Shown one piece after another: positions 17,927 through 26,405 of a stretch of 64,000 bases of DNA. A program made the position numbers and the translations under genes. Within the stretch, counting starts at the first letter, position 1, and every line of letters starts with the position of its first letter. The notes beneath the pieces were generated by a model. It was not told where the DNA came from, searched no databases, and was given only the letters and a program-made list of their open reading frames with translations. The DNA comes from an uncultured Bacteroidota bacterium (GTDB lineage: Bacteria > Bacteroidota > Bacteroidia > Flavobacteriales_F > PHOS-HE28), in NCBI GenBank assembly GCA_902826215.1, contig CADEDY010000002.1:334824-398823 (forward strand), written 5' to 3'.

Positions 17927-18513
17927 AGATCGGCTGCCTTTTCGGAACATTCGACCCTCCGCACAATGGACATGTGGCCGTCGCGGAACACATGCGCACC
18001 GCCTGCCAACTGGATCAGGTCTGGTTGGTGGTCACGCCGCAGAATCCTTTCAAGAAGGACCGGCCGTTGAGCCCCGATCAGCATCGTTTGGCCATGGTGC
18101 GCCTCGCCGTGCAAGGCAAGGATGGTCTTATGGCCAGCGGCTTCGAGATCGACCTGCCCAAACCGAACTATACGGCGGACAGTTTCCGCTTCATGCGCCA
18201 CCGATGGCCCGATCACGAGTTCTCCTTGATCATCGGTAGTGATAACCTCGCGGCCTTTCACACGTGGAAGGACCCGGAGGAGATCCTGGAGCACCATCCG
18301 CTATTGGTCTATCCGCGGCAAGGGGTGAAGGAGCATTTAGCGGCTACCATCTACCACGGCCATCCGGGTGTGCGCTTGGTGGCGGATGCACCGTTGTTGC
18401 CGATCTCCTCCACGCAAGTACGCGCCGATATCAAGGCTTGGCGTCCAGTCGAGGACCGCATCTCACCCGCGGTCCACAGCTACATCCGGCAGCACCGGCT
18501 CTACAATCCTTGA
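17923..18513 (+). CDS. nadD: Nicotinate-nucleotide adenylyltransferase
   Basis: 196 residues. Transfers AMP from ATP to nicotinate mononucleotide in NAD synthesis. The nucleotidyltransferase signature GTFDPPHNGH lies at 8-17 and the second signature ISSTQVR near the C-terminus; SDNLAAFHTWKDPEEIL is typical of NadD. It is translationally coupled to gmk (ATGA). Its 3' end overlaps the 3' end of the convergent udk gene by 13 bp. Confidence 0.96.
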   Translation: MKIGCLFGTFDPPHNGHVAVAEHMRTACQLDQVWLVVTPQNPFKKDRPLSPDQHRLAMVRLAVQGKDGLMASGFEIDLPKPNYTADSFRFMRHRWPDHEFSLIIGSDNLAAFHTWKDPEEILEHHPLLVYPRQGVKEHLAATIYHGHPGVRLVADAPLLPISSTQVRADIKAWRPVEDRISPAVHSYIRQHRLYNP

Positions 18514-19151
18514 AGATCGATCGGCTCCACCACACCAGCGGTCTGTAGGAGGTGGTCGCGCAGTACGTGCACAGCGCGGTCGAAGCCGCTTTCGTTGACC
18601 ACGTGCAGATCGCACAGGTGACGATAGGGGAGCAGGTAGTTGCGGTAGGCGGGGAGCACGTGGTGCTGCCATTGGTACAGAACATCCTCCGTGCCGTACC
18701 CGCGTTCCTTCGCATCGCGCTTCAGGCGACGGTCCAGTTGGGCGCCCTCGCTCGCATCGATGAAGATCCGCAGGTCGAACAACTCGCGCACAGCCTCGTG
18801 GTGCAGCACGAAAAGGCCTTCGACCAGGATCACAGGTGCCGGGCGCAGCTCGATCAGCTGCGGCTCCTTGCCTTCTTGGTTGAAGGTGTATTCCTTCTTG
18901 TAGATCGGCTCACCGGCCACCAGGTTGCGCAGGTCGGCGGCAAGGCCATCCATGTCCACCGCAGTAGGCAGGTCGAAGTTGACCTTGCCATTGGGATCCA
19001 CCGCCTGGTCCTCCTTCGGGTGGTAATAATCGTCCTGGGATACCTGGCACACCATGCCTTCGGGCAAGGCATCGCGCAGCGCGCGCACCAGCGTGGTCTT
19101 GCCGGACCCGCTGCCTCCTGCCACTCCCACAAGGTAGGCGCCTCGGTGCAT
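18501..19151 (-). CDS. udk: Uridine kinase
   Basis: 216 residues, the normal length. Phosphorylates uridine and cytidine in pyrimidine salvage. The P-loop GGSGSGKTT lies at 12-20, followed by SQDDYYHPKE, NFDLPTAVD and the phosphate-binding region DRRLKRDAKERGY. The ATG at 19151 lies only 6 bp after a TATCTTCG box on the minus strand, so the mRNA leader would be very short. It converges on nadD with a 13 bp overlap. Confidence 0.96.
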   Translation of the reverse strand: MHRGAYLVGVAGGSGSGKTTLVRALRDALPEGMVCQVSQDDYYHPKEDQAVDPNGKVNFDLPTAVDMDGLAADLRNLVAGEPIYKKEYTFNQEGKEPQLIELRPAPVILVEGLFVLHHEAVRELFDLRIFIDASEGAQLDRRLKRDAKERGYGTEDVLYQWQHHVLPAYRNYLLPYRHLCDLHVVNESGFDRAVHVLRDHLLQTAGVVEPIDLQGL

Positions 19152-19157
19152 CGGCAG

Positions 19158-19165
19158 CGAAGATA
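19158..19165 (-). promoter_or_regulatory. Putative -7 box (TATCTTCG) before udk
   Basis: Minus-strand TAnnTTTG-like element ending 6 nt from the udk start codon. It matches the motif and placement seen ahead of other genes in the window. No -33 element was identified. Confidence 0.3.
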
Positions 19166-19317
19166 GGAGGTGAGGCTACTTCTTTCGCTCTTTGGTCAAT
19201 TGGAACCGGATCTCCGCTCCATCCGGACGGACGGTGATGAGTACTCAGAACGCCTCCCCAACACACTTTGGCACGCCGCTTGGCTGTTATCCTATCAGAG
19301 ACCAGAACCGAACTGCC

Positions 19318-19458
19318 ATGCTTACCCCCAAAGAAGCCTACCTGAACTTGAAGCGCCAAGCCAAGCGACTGATGTTGACCGGTGATGTGGAGCGCTATAT
19401 GCGCACCTTGCGGGCCCTGAACGAGCTGCGTATGCTACAGACCGGGAAGTTGGCTTGA
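19318..19458 (+). CDS. Small basic hypothetical protein (46 aa)
   Basis: An ATG at 19318 opens a 46-codon frame rich in Lys, Arg and Leu that would form one amphipathic helix-turn-helix (KEAYLNLKRQAKRLML, then RYMRTLRALNELRML). The frame is open upstream to a TTG at 19192 but that part looks non-coding. It resembles short helical proteins common downstream of housekeeping genes in Bacteroidota, but I cannot name a family. It is followed 136 bp later by a second small ORF on the same strand. Confidence 0.5.
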   Translation: MLTPKEAYLNLKRQAKRLMLTGDVERYMRTLRALNELRMLQTGKLA

Positions 19459-19594
19459 GGAGAGCGCGTATCACGTGTTCGTGCGGATCAAACCGGGCCT
19501 GACCCGGAGCAAACGCACCTGCGCCCAGCAAGGCTTTCTGACCTTTTTCACGGCTCTTTGGATCCTTTTACCCGGGGTCACCGTAGAAGGCCAC

Positions 19595-19771
19595 ATGACG
19601 AAGAAGGATAAGATAGCCTTCATCAAAAGCAGCAAGCGCAAAACGCACGTGTACAACAACCTGGAACGATACACGGAACAACAGCTGAATGACGTGATCC
19701 GAGAGATCGTGCAAGGGCTGATCCGCGAAAGCGAGATCATCGCCAATGCATACATCAACGGATACCGTTAG
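19595..19771 (+). CDS. Small basic helical hypothetical protein (58 aa)
   Basis: 58 codons from the ATG at 19595; the frame continues upstream to a GTG at 19475, but that part is Arg/Thr/Leu-rich and unconvincing. The protein is Lys-rich at the N-terminus (MTKKDKIAFIKSSKRK) and then predicted helical with regularly spaced Ile/Leu. A hairpin terminator follows 32 bp after the stop, which supports a real transcription unit with the 46-aa ORF. No known family recognised. Confidence 0.5.
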   Translation: MTKKDKIAFIKSSKRKTHVYNNLERYTEQQLNDVIREIVQGLIRESEIIANAYINGYR

Positions 19772-19803
19772 ACAACTGTCGCGTTCGCCCTGCTTGAAGG
19801 CTG

Positions 19804-19845
19804 AAGCCCTCAGGTAACGGAGCCCTTACGAAAGTGAGGGCTTTG
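19804..19845 (+). terminator. Hairpin terminator after the small ORFs
   Basis: AAGCCCTCA at 19804-19812 pairs with TGAGGGCTT at 19835-19843, a perfect 9-bp stem with a 22-nt loop followed by a short T-containing run. It lies between the plus-strand small ORF and the convergent barrel gene and could serve both strands. Confidence 0.6.
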
Positions 19846-19864
19846 TTACGTTCTGACCAATTGC

Positions 19865-20521
19865 TCAGTGACCGAAGCCGATCGCCAGGCCGATCTGGAG
19901 GTTGAGTGGAGAAAGCTCGCTTTCCTCAGTGAGGTACGGTGCCTTGGTCAAGGCATCACCGCTACCGAGTGCATAGCCCACACCCACGTACAGATCAGCA
20001 AACCCGGCATCCAATCCACCCCGCACCCCTAGTCGAAGGCCGACCGGGAAAATGACGCCACTGCCCTTATCAATGAATTCCGTTGTCGAGTAAGAGTATT
20101 GGCTGGACCCGGTGATGATGTCGCCCGTTACGGTCTGTCGCACATATCGAAGTCCGAAAAAGCTGCCTAAATAGACCGAGGTTCCGTCGTTGTCCGAGAA
20201 ATGGTACTGGGAACGGTACTGGATGCCGTAGACCTTGAGCTTTTCGTAGTAGTAGTCGGTACCGTATGTAGAACCGGAGGTGGCTGTCTCTCGACTCTTG
20301 CCGTACGGGTCCCAATTCGTATCGATCATCAGATCCACTCCACAGCTGGTGCGATCGCTGAGGTCGAAGTCGAAGCCCAGGCCGATGAGCCAGAGGTCGA
20401 ACGGGCCTGCCTTGGTCACTGCTTCTGTTTGCGGAAGTACATAACGGATGCCCCATTGCGCGTGCAGCGTTGATACCAAGAATGTCGCCATCACGAAGAG
20501 AAGTGCTGCGCGCTTCTTCAT
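19865..20521 (-). CDS. Outer-membrane beta-barrel protein
   Basis: 218 residues with a signal peptide (MKKRAALLFVMATFLVSTLHAQ). The mature chain alternates aromatic and small residues in strands (FDLWLIGLGFDFDL, YGIQYRSQYHF, SVYLGSFFGLRYV, ADLYVGVGYALG) and ends LQIGLAIGFGH. This is typical of an eight-stranded outer-membrane barrel (OMP_b-brl type). Its ATG overlaps the stop of the upstream PEGA-trypsin lipoprotein gene as ATGA (20518-20521), so the two are coupled and may work together in the envelope. Confidence 0.85.
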   Translation of the reverse strand: MKKRAALLFVMATFLVSTLHAQWGIRYVLPQTEAVTKAGPFDLWLIGLGFDFDLSDRTSCGVDLMIDTNWDPYGKSRETATSGSTYGTDYYYEKLKVYGIQYRSQYHFSDNDGTSVYLGSFFGLRYVRQTVTGDIITGSSQYSYSTTEFIDKGSGVIFPVGLRLGVRGGLDAGFADLYVGVGYALGSGDALTKAPYLTEESELSPLNLQIGLAIGFGH

Positions 20522-22026
20522 GGTGCTAAGGCGATGTTGAGCATTTCCAATGCAACGGAGATGGGCACCCCGAAACCGAGTCCTTCGAGACCCTTCCCGG
20601 AGATCTTCATGGTAGCCACACCAATCACTTGCCCGGTCTCATCGATCAACGGCCCACCGCTGTTCCCGGGGTTGATGCTCACATCCGTTTGCAGGTAGTT
20701 GCGGCCTTCCAATTCGCGGCGGCCACTGAGGATGCCGCGTGCAACGCTTTGCCCCAAGCTGGTTTCCATGGGTGTGCCGATGGCGAAGATCTCCTCACCG
20801 AGCATGAGGCCCGCATCGTTGCCGATGGTGAGCGCTGGTAGGTCGGTGGCCTGTACTTTCAGCAGCGCGAGATCGAAATCGGGGTTGGTCTTGATCACCT
20901 GTGCATCCAAGGTGAAGCCCTGTTCGAACTTCACCTTCACCACACTTTCCTTTTCCACCACGTGTTGGTTGGTGAGAAGGTACCCGTCATTAGTGATCAG
21001 GAATCCGCTGCCGTGCCCGCGTTCCGTTTGTATCGTGACCACCGCTTTGACCAGTGCTGATAGCATATCCTTGCGCCCTTCGAAGGTGATCGGTTTCGGT
21101 TTCTGGAGGTCCAGAGCGCTTCCTTTGGAAAGAGCAAGTCCGGTGCCGTATGCCGATGATACCGCAGCGGGCAGGTCCGGGTCCTCTACCAGGCGCCTTG
21201 CGGCATGGCGGAAAGCATCGGACAAGGCCTGATCGGCATGGTCGCCAGAAGCATCGTAAATGGTGGTGGTCCGGCGTTCGAACAGGATGCTATCGCCCTT
21301 GAAGCCGCTCATGAATTTCCAGCGCACCGCCAGTTCGATCGGCCCGTAGACCTTTCTGCGCTCACCGGTCAGGGTGGCGTGCAGTTTTTCCACTTCGGGA
21401 ACCAGAACCAGCTTGGCCCGCTGCACCAGTTCTTCGCTCTTCGTGGTCCCGGACCGCACTGAACGGGCGTCCATCCACGAATCCTTCAGCCCAGCGAGCA
21501 CGGCGCTGGAAAGGCCATCCGTATAGTTCAGGTCCTGGAACACACCATCCTTACCCGTCTTTATCGGAGCGGTCTTCAGGGTGCCCAGATCCGGCCGATC
21601 ACCCAAGGACAAGGCAACGGAAGAAACAGGAACAAGGAAACGCTGCTGATCCGGATCCATCTCCTTGTACAAGTTGGCCCGGAACGAACCGGTGCGCATC
21701 TCATACAAGGCAGGGCTCTTGCGGTCGGCGATGTACGGAATGCCCAACAGCATCGCATCCGCGAAGAGCACACCGTTGTCCATTTTCGGGCGCATGGAGA
21801 AGGTCGTGGGCTTGTATCCGTTCTTGCGCAATTCGAACATCACCTCGGTGCCATCGGCCGGGTCGTAGTTATAGCTGAATGGAGTTGTACCCCGTTGGTT
21901 CCCGTTCACGAAAACCGTGGCTTCAGGCGGGTCGGAGGTGATCTCCATGCTGCTGCCACCGCCATTGAGCACAGAGGCACAACTGCTCAGGAAAAAAGCG
22001 AGCAGCATGAAATGGGTCGGTCGCAT
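20518..22026 (-). CDS. PEGA-domain lipoprotein with C-terminal trypsin-like (HtrA-type) serine protease
   Basis: 502 residues from the ATG at 22026; a longer frame extends upstream over the ppk2 gene on the other strand and is a shadow. The signal ends L-S-S-C (Cys 15), a lipoprotein. A PEGA domain (about 27-75, SDPPEATVFVNGNQRGTTPF) is followed by a linker domain. A trypsin-like domain fills about 315-495 with triad elements TNQHVV (His), DFDLALLK (Asp) and NPGNSGGPL (Ser). There is no PDZ domain, unlike DegP. It is probably a periplasmic envelope protease, and it is coupled to the downstream barrel gene by ATGA overlap. Confidence 0.88.
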   Translation of the reverse strand: MRPTHFMLLAFFLSSCASVLNGGGSSMEITSDPPEATVFVNGNQRGTTPFSYNYDPADGTEVMFELRKNGYKPTTFSMRPKMDNGVLFADAMLLGIPYIADRKSPALYEMRTGSFRANLYKEMDPDQQRFLVPVSSVALSLGDRPDLGTLKTAPIKTGKDGVFQDLNYTDGLSSAVLAGLKDSWMDARSVRSGTTKSEELVQRAKLVLVPEVEKLHATLTGERRKVYGPIELAVRWKFMSGFKGDSILFERRTTTIYDASGDHADQALSDAFRHAARRLVEDPDLPAAVSSAYGTGLALSKGSALDLQKPKPITFEGRKDMLSALVKAVVTIQTERGHGSGFLITNDGYLLTNQHVVEKESVVKVKFEQGFTLDAQVIKTNPDFDLALLKVQATDLPALTIGNDAGLMLGEEIFAIGTPMETSLGQSVARGILSGRRELEGRNYLQTDVSINPGNSGGPLIDETGQVIGVATMKISGKGLEGLGFGVPISVALEMLNIALAP

Positions 22027-22104
22027 GGGCGTGGATAAGGATGCGCAAGATGGGAAAAGGGACGGATCCGATGCCGCTATACTTGTGCTCCTTTCCTGAT
22101 CGCC

Positions 22105-22992
22105 ATGAAATACCTCGACCTGCCTACCGTCTGTTTTCGTGAACCGGGTCCGATCGATCTGGACCGCCTGCCCACGGACCTGGGGGATGATCTGCGCAAG
22201 AAGGAATTGAAGGACTCCTTGGAGAAGGACCGTGCTCGGATCGCCGAATTGCAAGAGGTCCTGTATGCCGGTAATTCGCATGCGCTTTTGTTGATCTTCC
22301 AAGCCATGGACGCGGGTGGCAAGGACAGTTGCGTGGAGCACGTGATGACGGGCGTGAACCCGATGGGCTGCCATGTGACGAGCTTCAAGGCGCCGAGCAG
22401 CGAGGAGCTCGCCCACGATTTCCTTTGGCGTCATGCGAAAGCGATCCCGGCAAAAGGCATGATCGGGATCCACAACCGCAGCCATTACGAAGAGGTGCTG
22501 GTGGTGAAGGTGCATCCGGAGTACCTCTTGGGTCAGCGGATCCCAGGCATCACCGATCCTGGTAAAGTGGGTCAGGAATTTTGGGAGGAGCGCTACGTTT
22601 CCATCCGCGATTTCGAAGCACACCTCGCTCGGCAGGGCGTCACCATCATGAAGTTCTTCCTGCACATGAGCCGAGCGGCGCAGAAAGAGCGGTTCATGGA
22701 ACGCATCGAGGATCCCAAGAAGAATTGGAAATTCAACATGGGCGATGTGAAGGAGCGCGGCCATTGGGACGCCTACCAAGAAGCCTATGCGGATGCCATT
22801 GCCGCCACCGCTGTGGCGCATGCCCCGTGGTTCGTGATCCCTGCCGATGATCAATGGGAGAGCCGCGCCATCGTAGGGCGTTTGGTGCGTGAACAACTCG
22901 AAGCGCTTAACCTGCGGATGCCTGAGCTGGATGCGAAGGCGAAGGAAGCGCTGCACAACGCAAAGGACCTGCTGGCGAAAGAGGGTAGTTGA
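22105..22992 (+). CDS. ppk2: Polyphosphate kinase 2 family protein
   Basis: 295 residues. The single-domain PPK2 fold has Walker A QAMDAGGKDS (66-75), Walker B-like IHNRSHYEEVLV (122-133) and lid residues KFNMGDVKERGHWD. Family members transfer phosphate between polyphosphate and nucleotides. The NRSHYE form is like class III enzymes that phosphorylate AMP and ADP from polyphosphate, but substrate class is inferred only. The gene starts 78 bp from the divergent PEGA-trypsin gene, and recJ follows 42 bp after its stop. Confidence 0.92.
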   Translation: MKYLDLPTVCFREPGPIDLDRLPTDLGDDLRKKELKDSLEKDRARIAELQEVLYAGNSHALLLIFQAMDAGGKDSCVEHVMTGVNPMGCHVTSFKAPSSEELAHDFLWRHAKAIPAKGMIGIHNRSHYEEVLVVKVHPEYLLGQRIPGITDPGKVGQEFWEERYVSIRDFEAHLARQGVTIMKFFLHMSRAAQKERFMERIEDPKKNWKFNMGDVKERGHWDAYQEAYADAIAATAVAHAPWFVIPADDQWESRAIVGRLVREQLEALNLRMPELDAKAKEALHNAKDLLAKEGS

Positions 22993-23022
22993 ACGCCGGT
23001 GTTCCGATCCCGATACGGCCGT

Positions 23023-23030
23023 TACCTTCG
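23023..23030 (+). promoter_or_regulatory. Putative -7 box (TACCTTCG) before recJ
   Basis: TAnnTTTG-like element ending 4 nt before the ATG at 23035. If used, the recJ mRNA would be leaderless or nearly so. It also supports the ATG at 23035 over the upstream GTG at 22999. Confidence 0.35.
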
Positions 23031-23034
23031 GTGC

Positions 23035-24807
23035 ATGGATGCGCCTCGTATCAAACGGTGGAAACTGAAGCCCCAGCCAGAAGAACGGATCGTTCAGGGT
23101 TTGGTCCATGACCGCTGCCCGCTTGTAGCGGCCCGGTTACTTGCACAGCGTGGTATCGCCGATCACGCAACCGCTTCCGCCTTCTTCCGGCCGGTGATGG
23201 ATCAGCTGCATGATCCCTTCTTGATGGCCGACATGCAAAAGGCCGTGGAGCGTGTGGAGCAAGCGTTGGGCGACAACGAGCGCATCATGATCTATGGTGA
23301 CTACGATGTGGATGGCACCACCGCAGTAGCTCTGGTGTATTCCTTCCTGTTACGGTTCACGGGCAATATCACGTTCTACATTCCCGATCGTTATGCCGAA
23401 GGTTATGGCATTTCGAACCAAGGCATCGATCATGCGAAGAAGGATGGTGTGACCTTGATCATCGCGCTGGACTGTGGTATCAAATCCATCGACAAGGTGG
23501 ACTATGCAGCAGAGCGCGGCATCGATATGATCATCTGTGATCACCATCGCCCGGGCGACACGTTGCCTGCTGCAGTCGCCGTGTTGGACCCGAAGCGAGG
23601 TGATTGCGCGTATCCGTTCAAGGAGTTGAGCGGCTGCGGCATCGGTTTCAAATTGGTGCAAGGCATCGCCGAGCGCAACGGCGTGGATCCGTTGGAACTG
23701 GAACCCTTGTTGGACCTGGTCGCGGTGAGCACCGCGTGCGACATTGTTCCGGTGACCGGCGAGAACCGGATCCTCACACATTTTGGATTGAAGCGCGTGA
23801 ACAACGATCCGCGTCCCGGCATCAGAACGATGTTGCAGATGGCGAACGTGAAGAAGAAGCTCGGCGTGACCGAGTTGGTCTTCACCGTTGGCCCACGGAT
23901 CAATGCGGCCGGGCGCATCGAACATGGCAAACAAGCGGTGGAATTGTTGCTCGCCAAGGACCAGGCCCAAGCAGATCACATGGGGGTCCGGGTTGATGGT
24001 AACAATACGGCACGTCAGGAACTGGACAAGGATATCACACGCTCAGCGTTGGATAGCATCGCTTCGGATCCCTTCCTCCGATCCTCTTGGAGCACCGTCG
24101 TGTTCAACGAGCAATGGCACAAAGGCGTGATCGGGATCGTGGCGTCCCGACTCATCGAGCAGTACTACCGGCCGACCATCGTGCTGACCGAAAGTCAAGG
24201 CCTTGCGGTGGGCTCTGCGCGCAGTGTACGAGGCTTCGATGTCTACGAGGCGATCAACGCGTGCAGCGATCTGCTGCAACAGTTCGGCGGACACATGTAT
24301 GCAGCGGGCCTTACCATGCCGTTGGAGAATGTTCCGGCTTTCCGTGATCGCTTCGAAGCAGTCGTGCGTGCGACACTGCCGCCCGCGCTGCGGGTACCCG
24401 AGGAAGAGGTGGATGCGGAAGTGGCCTTCACAGACCTCACCGATGGACTGGCGAGGATCCTGCACCATATGGCGCCGTATGGACCGGGGAACATGAAGCC
24501 CGTGTTCCTGACGCGCGGCGTGGTGGACACGGGCAGCGCGCGCATCGTTGGTGAGGACCATTTGAAGATGAGCCTGCGGATGGCCGGTCAGCAAGGGCCG
24601 TCGTTCGATGCCATCGGGTTCCGATCGGGTGCGCACTACGAAGAGGTGAAACGCGGCATTCCGTTCAGTGTCCTCTACACGTTGGAAGAGAACGAATGGA
24701 ATGGGCGACGCACCCTTCAGCTGAACATCAAGGACCTGAAGGCCGGTAGTGATAATGTGCTGGAGAAAGCCGACGCGGTGCATGCCGAGTCCGTGGCAAC
24801 GAATTGA
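23035..24807 (+). CDS. recJ: Single-stranded-DNA-specific exonuclease RecJ
   Basis: 590 residues from ATG 23035; a GTG at 22999 is in frame but precedes the promoter-like box. Degrades single-stranded DNA 5'-3' in recombination and mismatch repair. DHH phosphoesterase motifs are intact: DYDVDG (89-94), DCG (146-148) and DHH (169-171). The DHHA1 domain carries AGRIEHGKQAV and SARSVRGFDVYEAI, and an OB-fold region follows. The next gene, tadA, begins at 24861; an upstream TTG in the tadA frame overlaps the recJ stop. Confidence 0.96.
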   Translation: MDAPRIKRWKLKPQPEERIVQGLVHDRCPLVAARLLAQRGIADHATASAFFRPVMDQLHDPFLMADMQKAVERVEQALGDNERIMIYGDYDVDGTTAVALVYSFLLRFTGNITFYIPDRYAEGYGISNQGIDHAKKDGVTLIIALDCGIKSIDKVDYAAERGIDMIICDHHRPGDTLPAAVAVLDPKRGDCAYPFKELSGCGIGFKLVQGIAERNGVDPLELEPLLDLVAVSTACDIVPVTGENRILTHFGLKRVNNDPRPGIRTMLQMANVKKKLGVTELVFTVGPRINAAGRIEHGKQAVELLLAKDQAQADHMGVRVDGNNTARQELDKDITRSALDSIASDPFLRSSWSTVVFNEQWHKGVIGIVASRLIEQYYRPTIVLTESQGLAVGSARSVRGFDVYEAINACSDLLQQFGGHMYAAGLTMPLENVPAFRDRFEAVVRATLPPALRVPEEEVDAEVAFTDLTDGLARILHHMAPYGPGNMKPVFLTRGVVDTGSARIVGEDHLKMSLRMAGQQGPSFDAIGFRSGAHYEEVKRGIPFSVLYTLEENEWNGRRTLQLNIKDLKAGSDNVLEKADAVHAESVATN

Positions 24808-24860
24808 TCGATGCGAACGCGGCACTTCATTCCGAACCACGCACTCTTGTCCATCACCGC

Positions 24861-25310
24861 ATGATCATTCAGAATGGGGACGAGCATTTCATGCGCCAAG
24901 CCTTGAAGGAAGCCGAGCAGGCCTTCAAGGTGGATGAGGTGCCCGTTGGTGCGGTGATCGTGTGCGCGGATCGCATCATTGCACGCGGGCACAACCGCAC
25001 AGAACGATTGAACGATGTGACCGCGCATGCGGAGATGCAATCCATCACCGCGGCAGCGGAACATCTTGGTGGCAAGTACCTGAAGGAGTGCACGCTATAC
25101 GTAACCCTAGAGCCGTGTGTGATGTGCGCAGGAGCCCTGCATTGGTCGCAAATAGGGCGCATCGTGTTCGGTGCGTTCGACGAGAAGGCCGGCTACCGGC
25201 GCATCGGTGGTTCACTGTTGCACCCCAAGACCCAAGTGACCGGCGGCGTGCTCGAAGCGGAGTGCAGCGATCTTCTCAAGGCGTTCTTCAAACGGAAGCG
25301 GGCGCTTTAA
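24861..25310 (+). CDS. tadA: tRNA-specific adenosine deaminase (nucleoside deaminase)
   Basis: 149 residues from ATG 24861; the frame continues upstream to a TTG at 24804 that overlaps recJ, but the 149-residue form matches the normal TadA length. It deaminates A34 of tRNA-Arg to inosine. Zinc and catalytic residues are present: HAE (56-58) and PCVMC (85-89), with VPVGAVIV ahead of them. Its 3' end overlaps the convergent DUF1801 gene by 4 bp. Confidence 0.93.
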   Translation: MIIQNGDEHFMRQALKEAEQAFKVDEVPVGAVIVCADRIIARGHNRTERLNDVTAHAEMQSITAAAEHLGGKYLKECTLYVTLEPCVMCAGALHWSQIGRIVFGAFDEKAGYRRIGGSLLHPKTQVTGGVLEAECSDLLKAFFKRKRAL

Positions 25311-25687
25311 CGGAGTCTCTTCTTTCTACGCAAGGCAAGAACTTCCATGTTGTATTCCACGGCCTCGGCGATCAACCGGCGCAACGCCGCTTCGGGCAAT
25401 TTCCCTGAGGTCGGTGGTAGATAGTGTTGGATCAACTTGTGGTCCGTTCTCGCAAAAAGACCATCGGGATCCAAGAGGTGAACGCCTTCAACGAAGCCCA
25501 GGACGAGCTGTTCTTTTTGAAGGGACAAGTAGCACATCCACCGGCCGTTGCCATAGAATGGTGTCTTGTATTTCCATTCCTCCTTCATGTTCGGTGCAGC
25601 TTCCATGAGCAGCTCACGTATCCGCTGCGCGGGTGTTTGCCATTCTTCGGGCAGCGCATCGAACCATGTTTCGATCTTCGTGGACAT
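25307..25687 (-). CDS. DUF1801 (YdhG-like) domain protein
   Basis: 126 residues from the ATG at 25687. The sequence pattern is that of the DUF1801/YdhG family: LREL-type helix (RIRELLMEAAPNMKEEWKY), KTPFYGNGRWMCYLSLQKEQLVLGF, then a C-terminal helix with ALRRLIAEAVEYNM and a basic tail. These are small cytosolic alpha/beta proteins of unknown biochemical role. It converges on tadA with a 4 bp overlap and is divergent from the bacilliredoxin gene. Confidence 0.88.
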   Translation of the reverse strand: MSTKIETWFDALPEEWQTPAQRIRELLMEAAPNMKEEWKYKTPFYGNGRWMCYLSLQKEQLVLGFVEGVHLLDPDGLFARTDHKLIQHYLPPTSGKLPEAALRRLIAEAVEYNMEVLALRRKKRLR

Positions 25688-25745
25688 CGCCAGCAAGGTT
25701 ATTGCTTGAAGTTGAGCGACGAAAGGTCTGGGTGCTCGAGTTCCC

Positions 25746-25753
25746 TAAATTTG
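25746..25753 (+). promoter_or_regulatory. Putative -7 box (TAAATTTG) before the bacilliredoxin gene
   Basis: Exact TAnnTTTG match 46 bp upstream of the ATG at 25800. The spacing to a TTG further upstream is not canonical, so only the -7 element is proposed. Confidence 0.4.
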
Positions 25754-25799
25754 TACCGCGCAGCCGCCCCATACCAGAAGGCGTGCGCACTTTCGAACC

Positions 25800-26210
25800 A
25801 TGTATCCCCCAGAACTCGTTGCCCCCATGAAGACCGACCTGACCATGGCCGGCTTCGAACAATTGCAGACCCCCGATCAAGTGGACAAGGCATTGACCCA
25901 AGCAGGCACTGTGCTTTGCGTGGTGAACAGTGTTTGCGGTTGCGCCGCTGGTGCTGCCCGTCCAGGTGCCAAAATGAGCTTGCAAGGTGCAAGGCGCCCA
26001 GCTCATCTGGTTACCGTCTTCGCCGGTGTCGACACCGATGCCACCAATCAAGCACGCAAGCACTTCCTGCCTTATCCACCTAGCAGCCCCGCCATGGCGT
26101 TGTTCAAGGATGGTAAACTCGTGCACTTCTTGGAGCGTCACCACATCGAAGGTCGCAGTGCCGAGATGATCGCGGAGAACCTCCAGATGGCGTACGACGA
26201 GTTCTGTTGA
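25800..26210 (+). CDS. brxA: BrxA/BrxB family bacilliredoxin
   Basis: 136 residues, matching the YphP/YqiW family. The active-site CGC is C46-G47-C48 in NSVCGCAAG, with the downstream family sequences HLVTVFAGVDTDATNQAR and PPSSPAMALFKDGKLVHF. Bacilliredoxins remove bacillithiol from mixed disulfides on proteins, so the gene implies that this organism makes bacillithiol; the synthesis genes are not in the window. It stands alone, flanked by a hairpin terminator 18 bp downstream. Confidence 0.93.
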   Translation: MYPPELVAPMKTDLTMAGFEQLQTPDQVDKALTQAGTVLCVVNSVCGCAAGAARPGAKMSLQGARRPAHLVTVFAGVDTDATNQARKHFLPYPPSSPAMALFKDGKLVHFLERHHIEGRSAEMIAENLQMAYDEFC

Positions 26211-26228
26211 ACCGTTCTCTTCGTTCAG

Positions 26229-26258
26229 GAAAGCCCTCAGGAATGGGGGCTTTCTTCA
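26229..26258 (+). terminator. Rho-independent terminator after the bacilliredoxin gene
   Basis: GAAAGCCC (26229-26236) pairs with GGGCTTTC (26247-26254) around a 10-nt loop and is followed by TTCATT. It is a compact hairpin placed 18 bp after the stop codon. Confidence 0.7.
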
Positions 26259-26348
26259 TTCAAGGGTGCGATGCCAAGAGTACGTGGCACTCGTGTGTCA
26301 GGATTCGGGACTGACAACGACCGTCATGCACTGCACGATCGTGTTGCT

Positions 26349-26385
26349 TTTGTGACAGTTGCTGGATAACTCCAAGGTAAATTTT
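26349..26385 (+). promoter_or_regulatory. Possible promoter of the Omp28-like gene
   Basis: TTTG at 26349-26352 and TAAATTTT at 26378-26385 resemble -33 and -7 boxes, with a 25-bp spacer that is longer than the usual 19-21. The -7 element ends 20 bp before the ATG. An alternative TTG at 26359 gives a 16-bp spacer. Confidence 0.35.
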
Positions 26386-26405
26386 CCTCATAGAAAGAAA
26401 CACAC

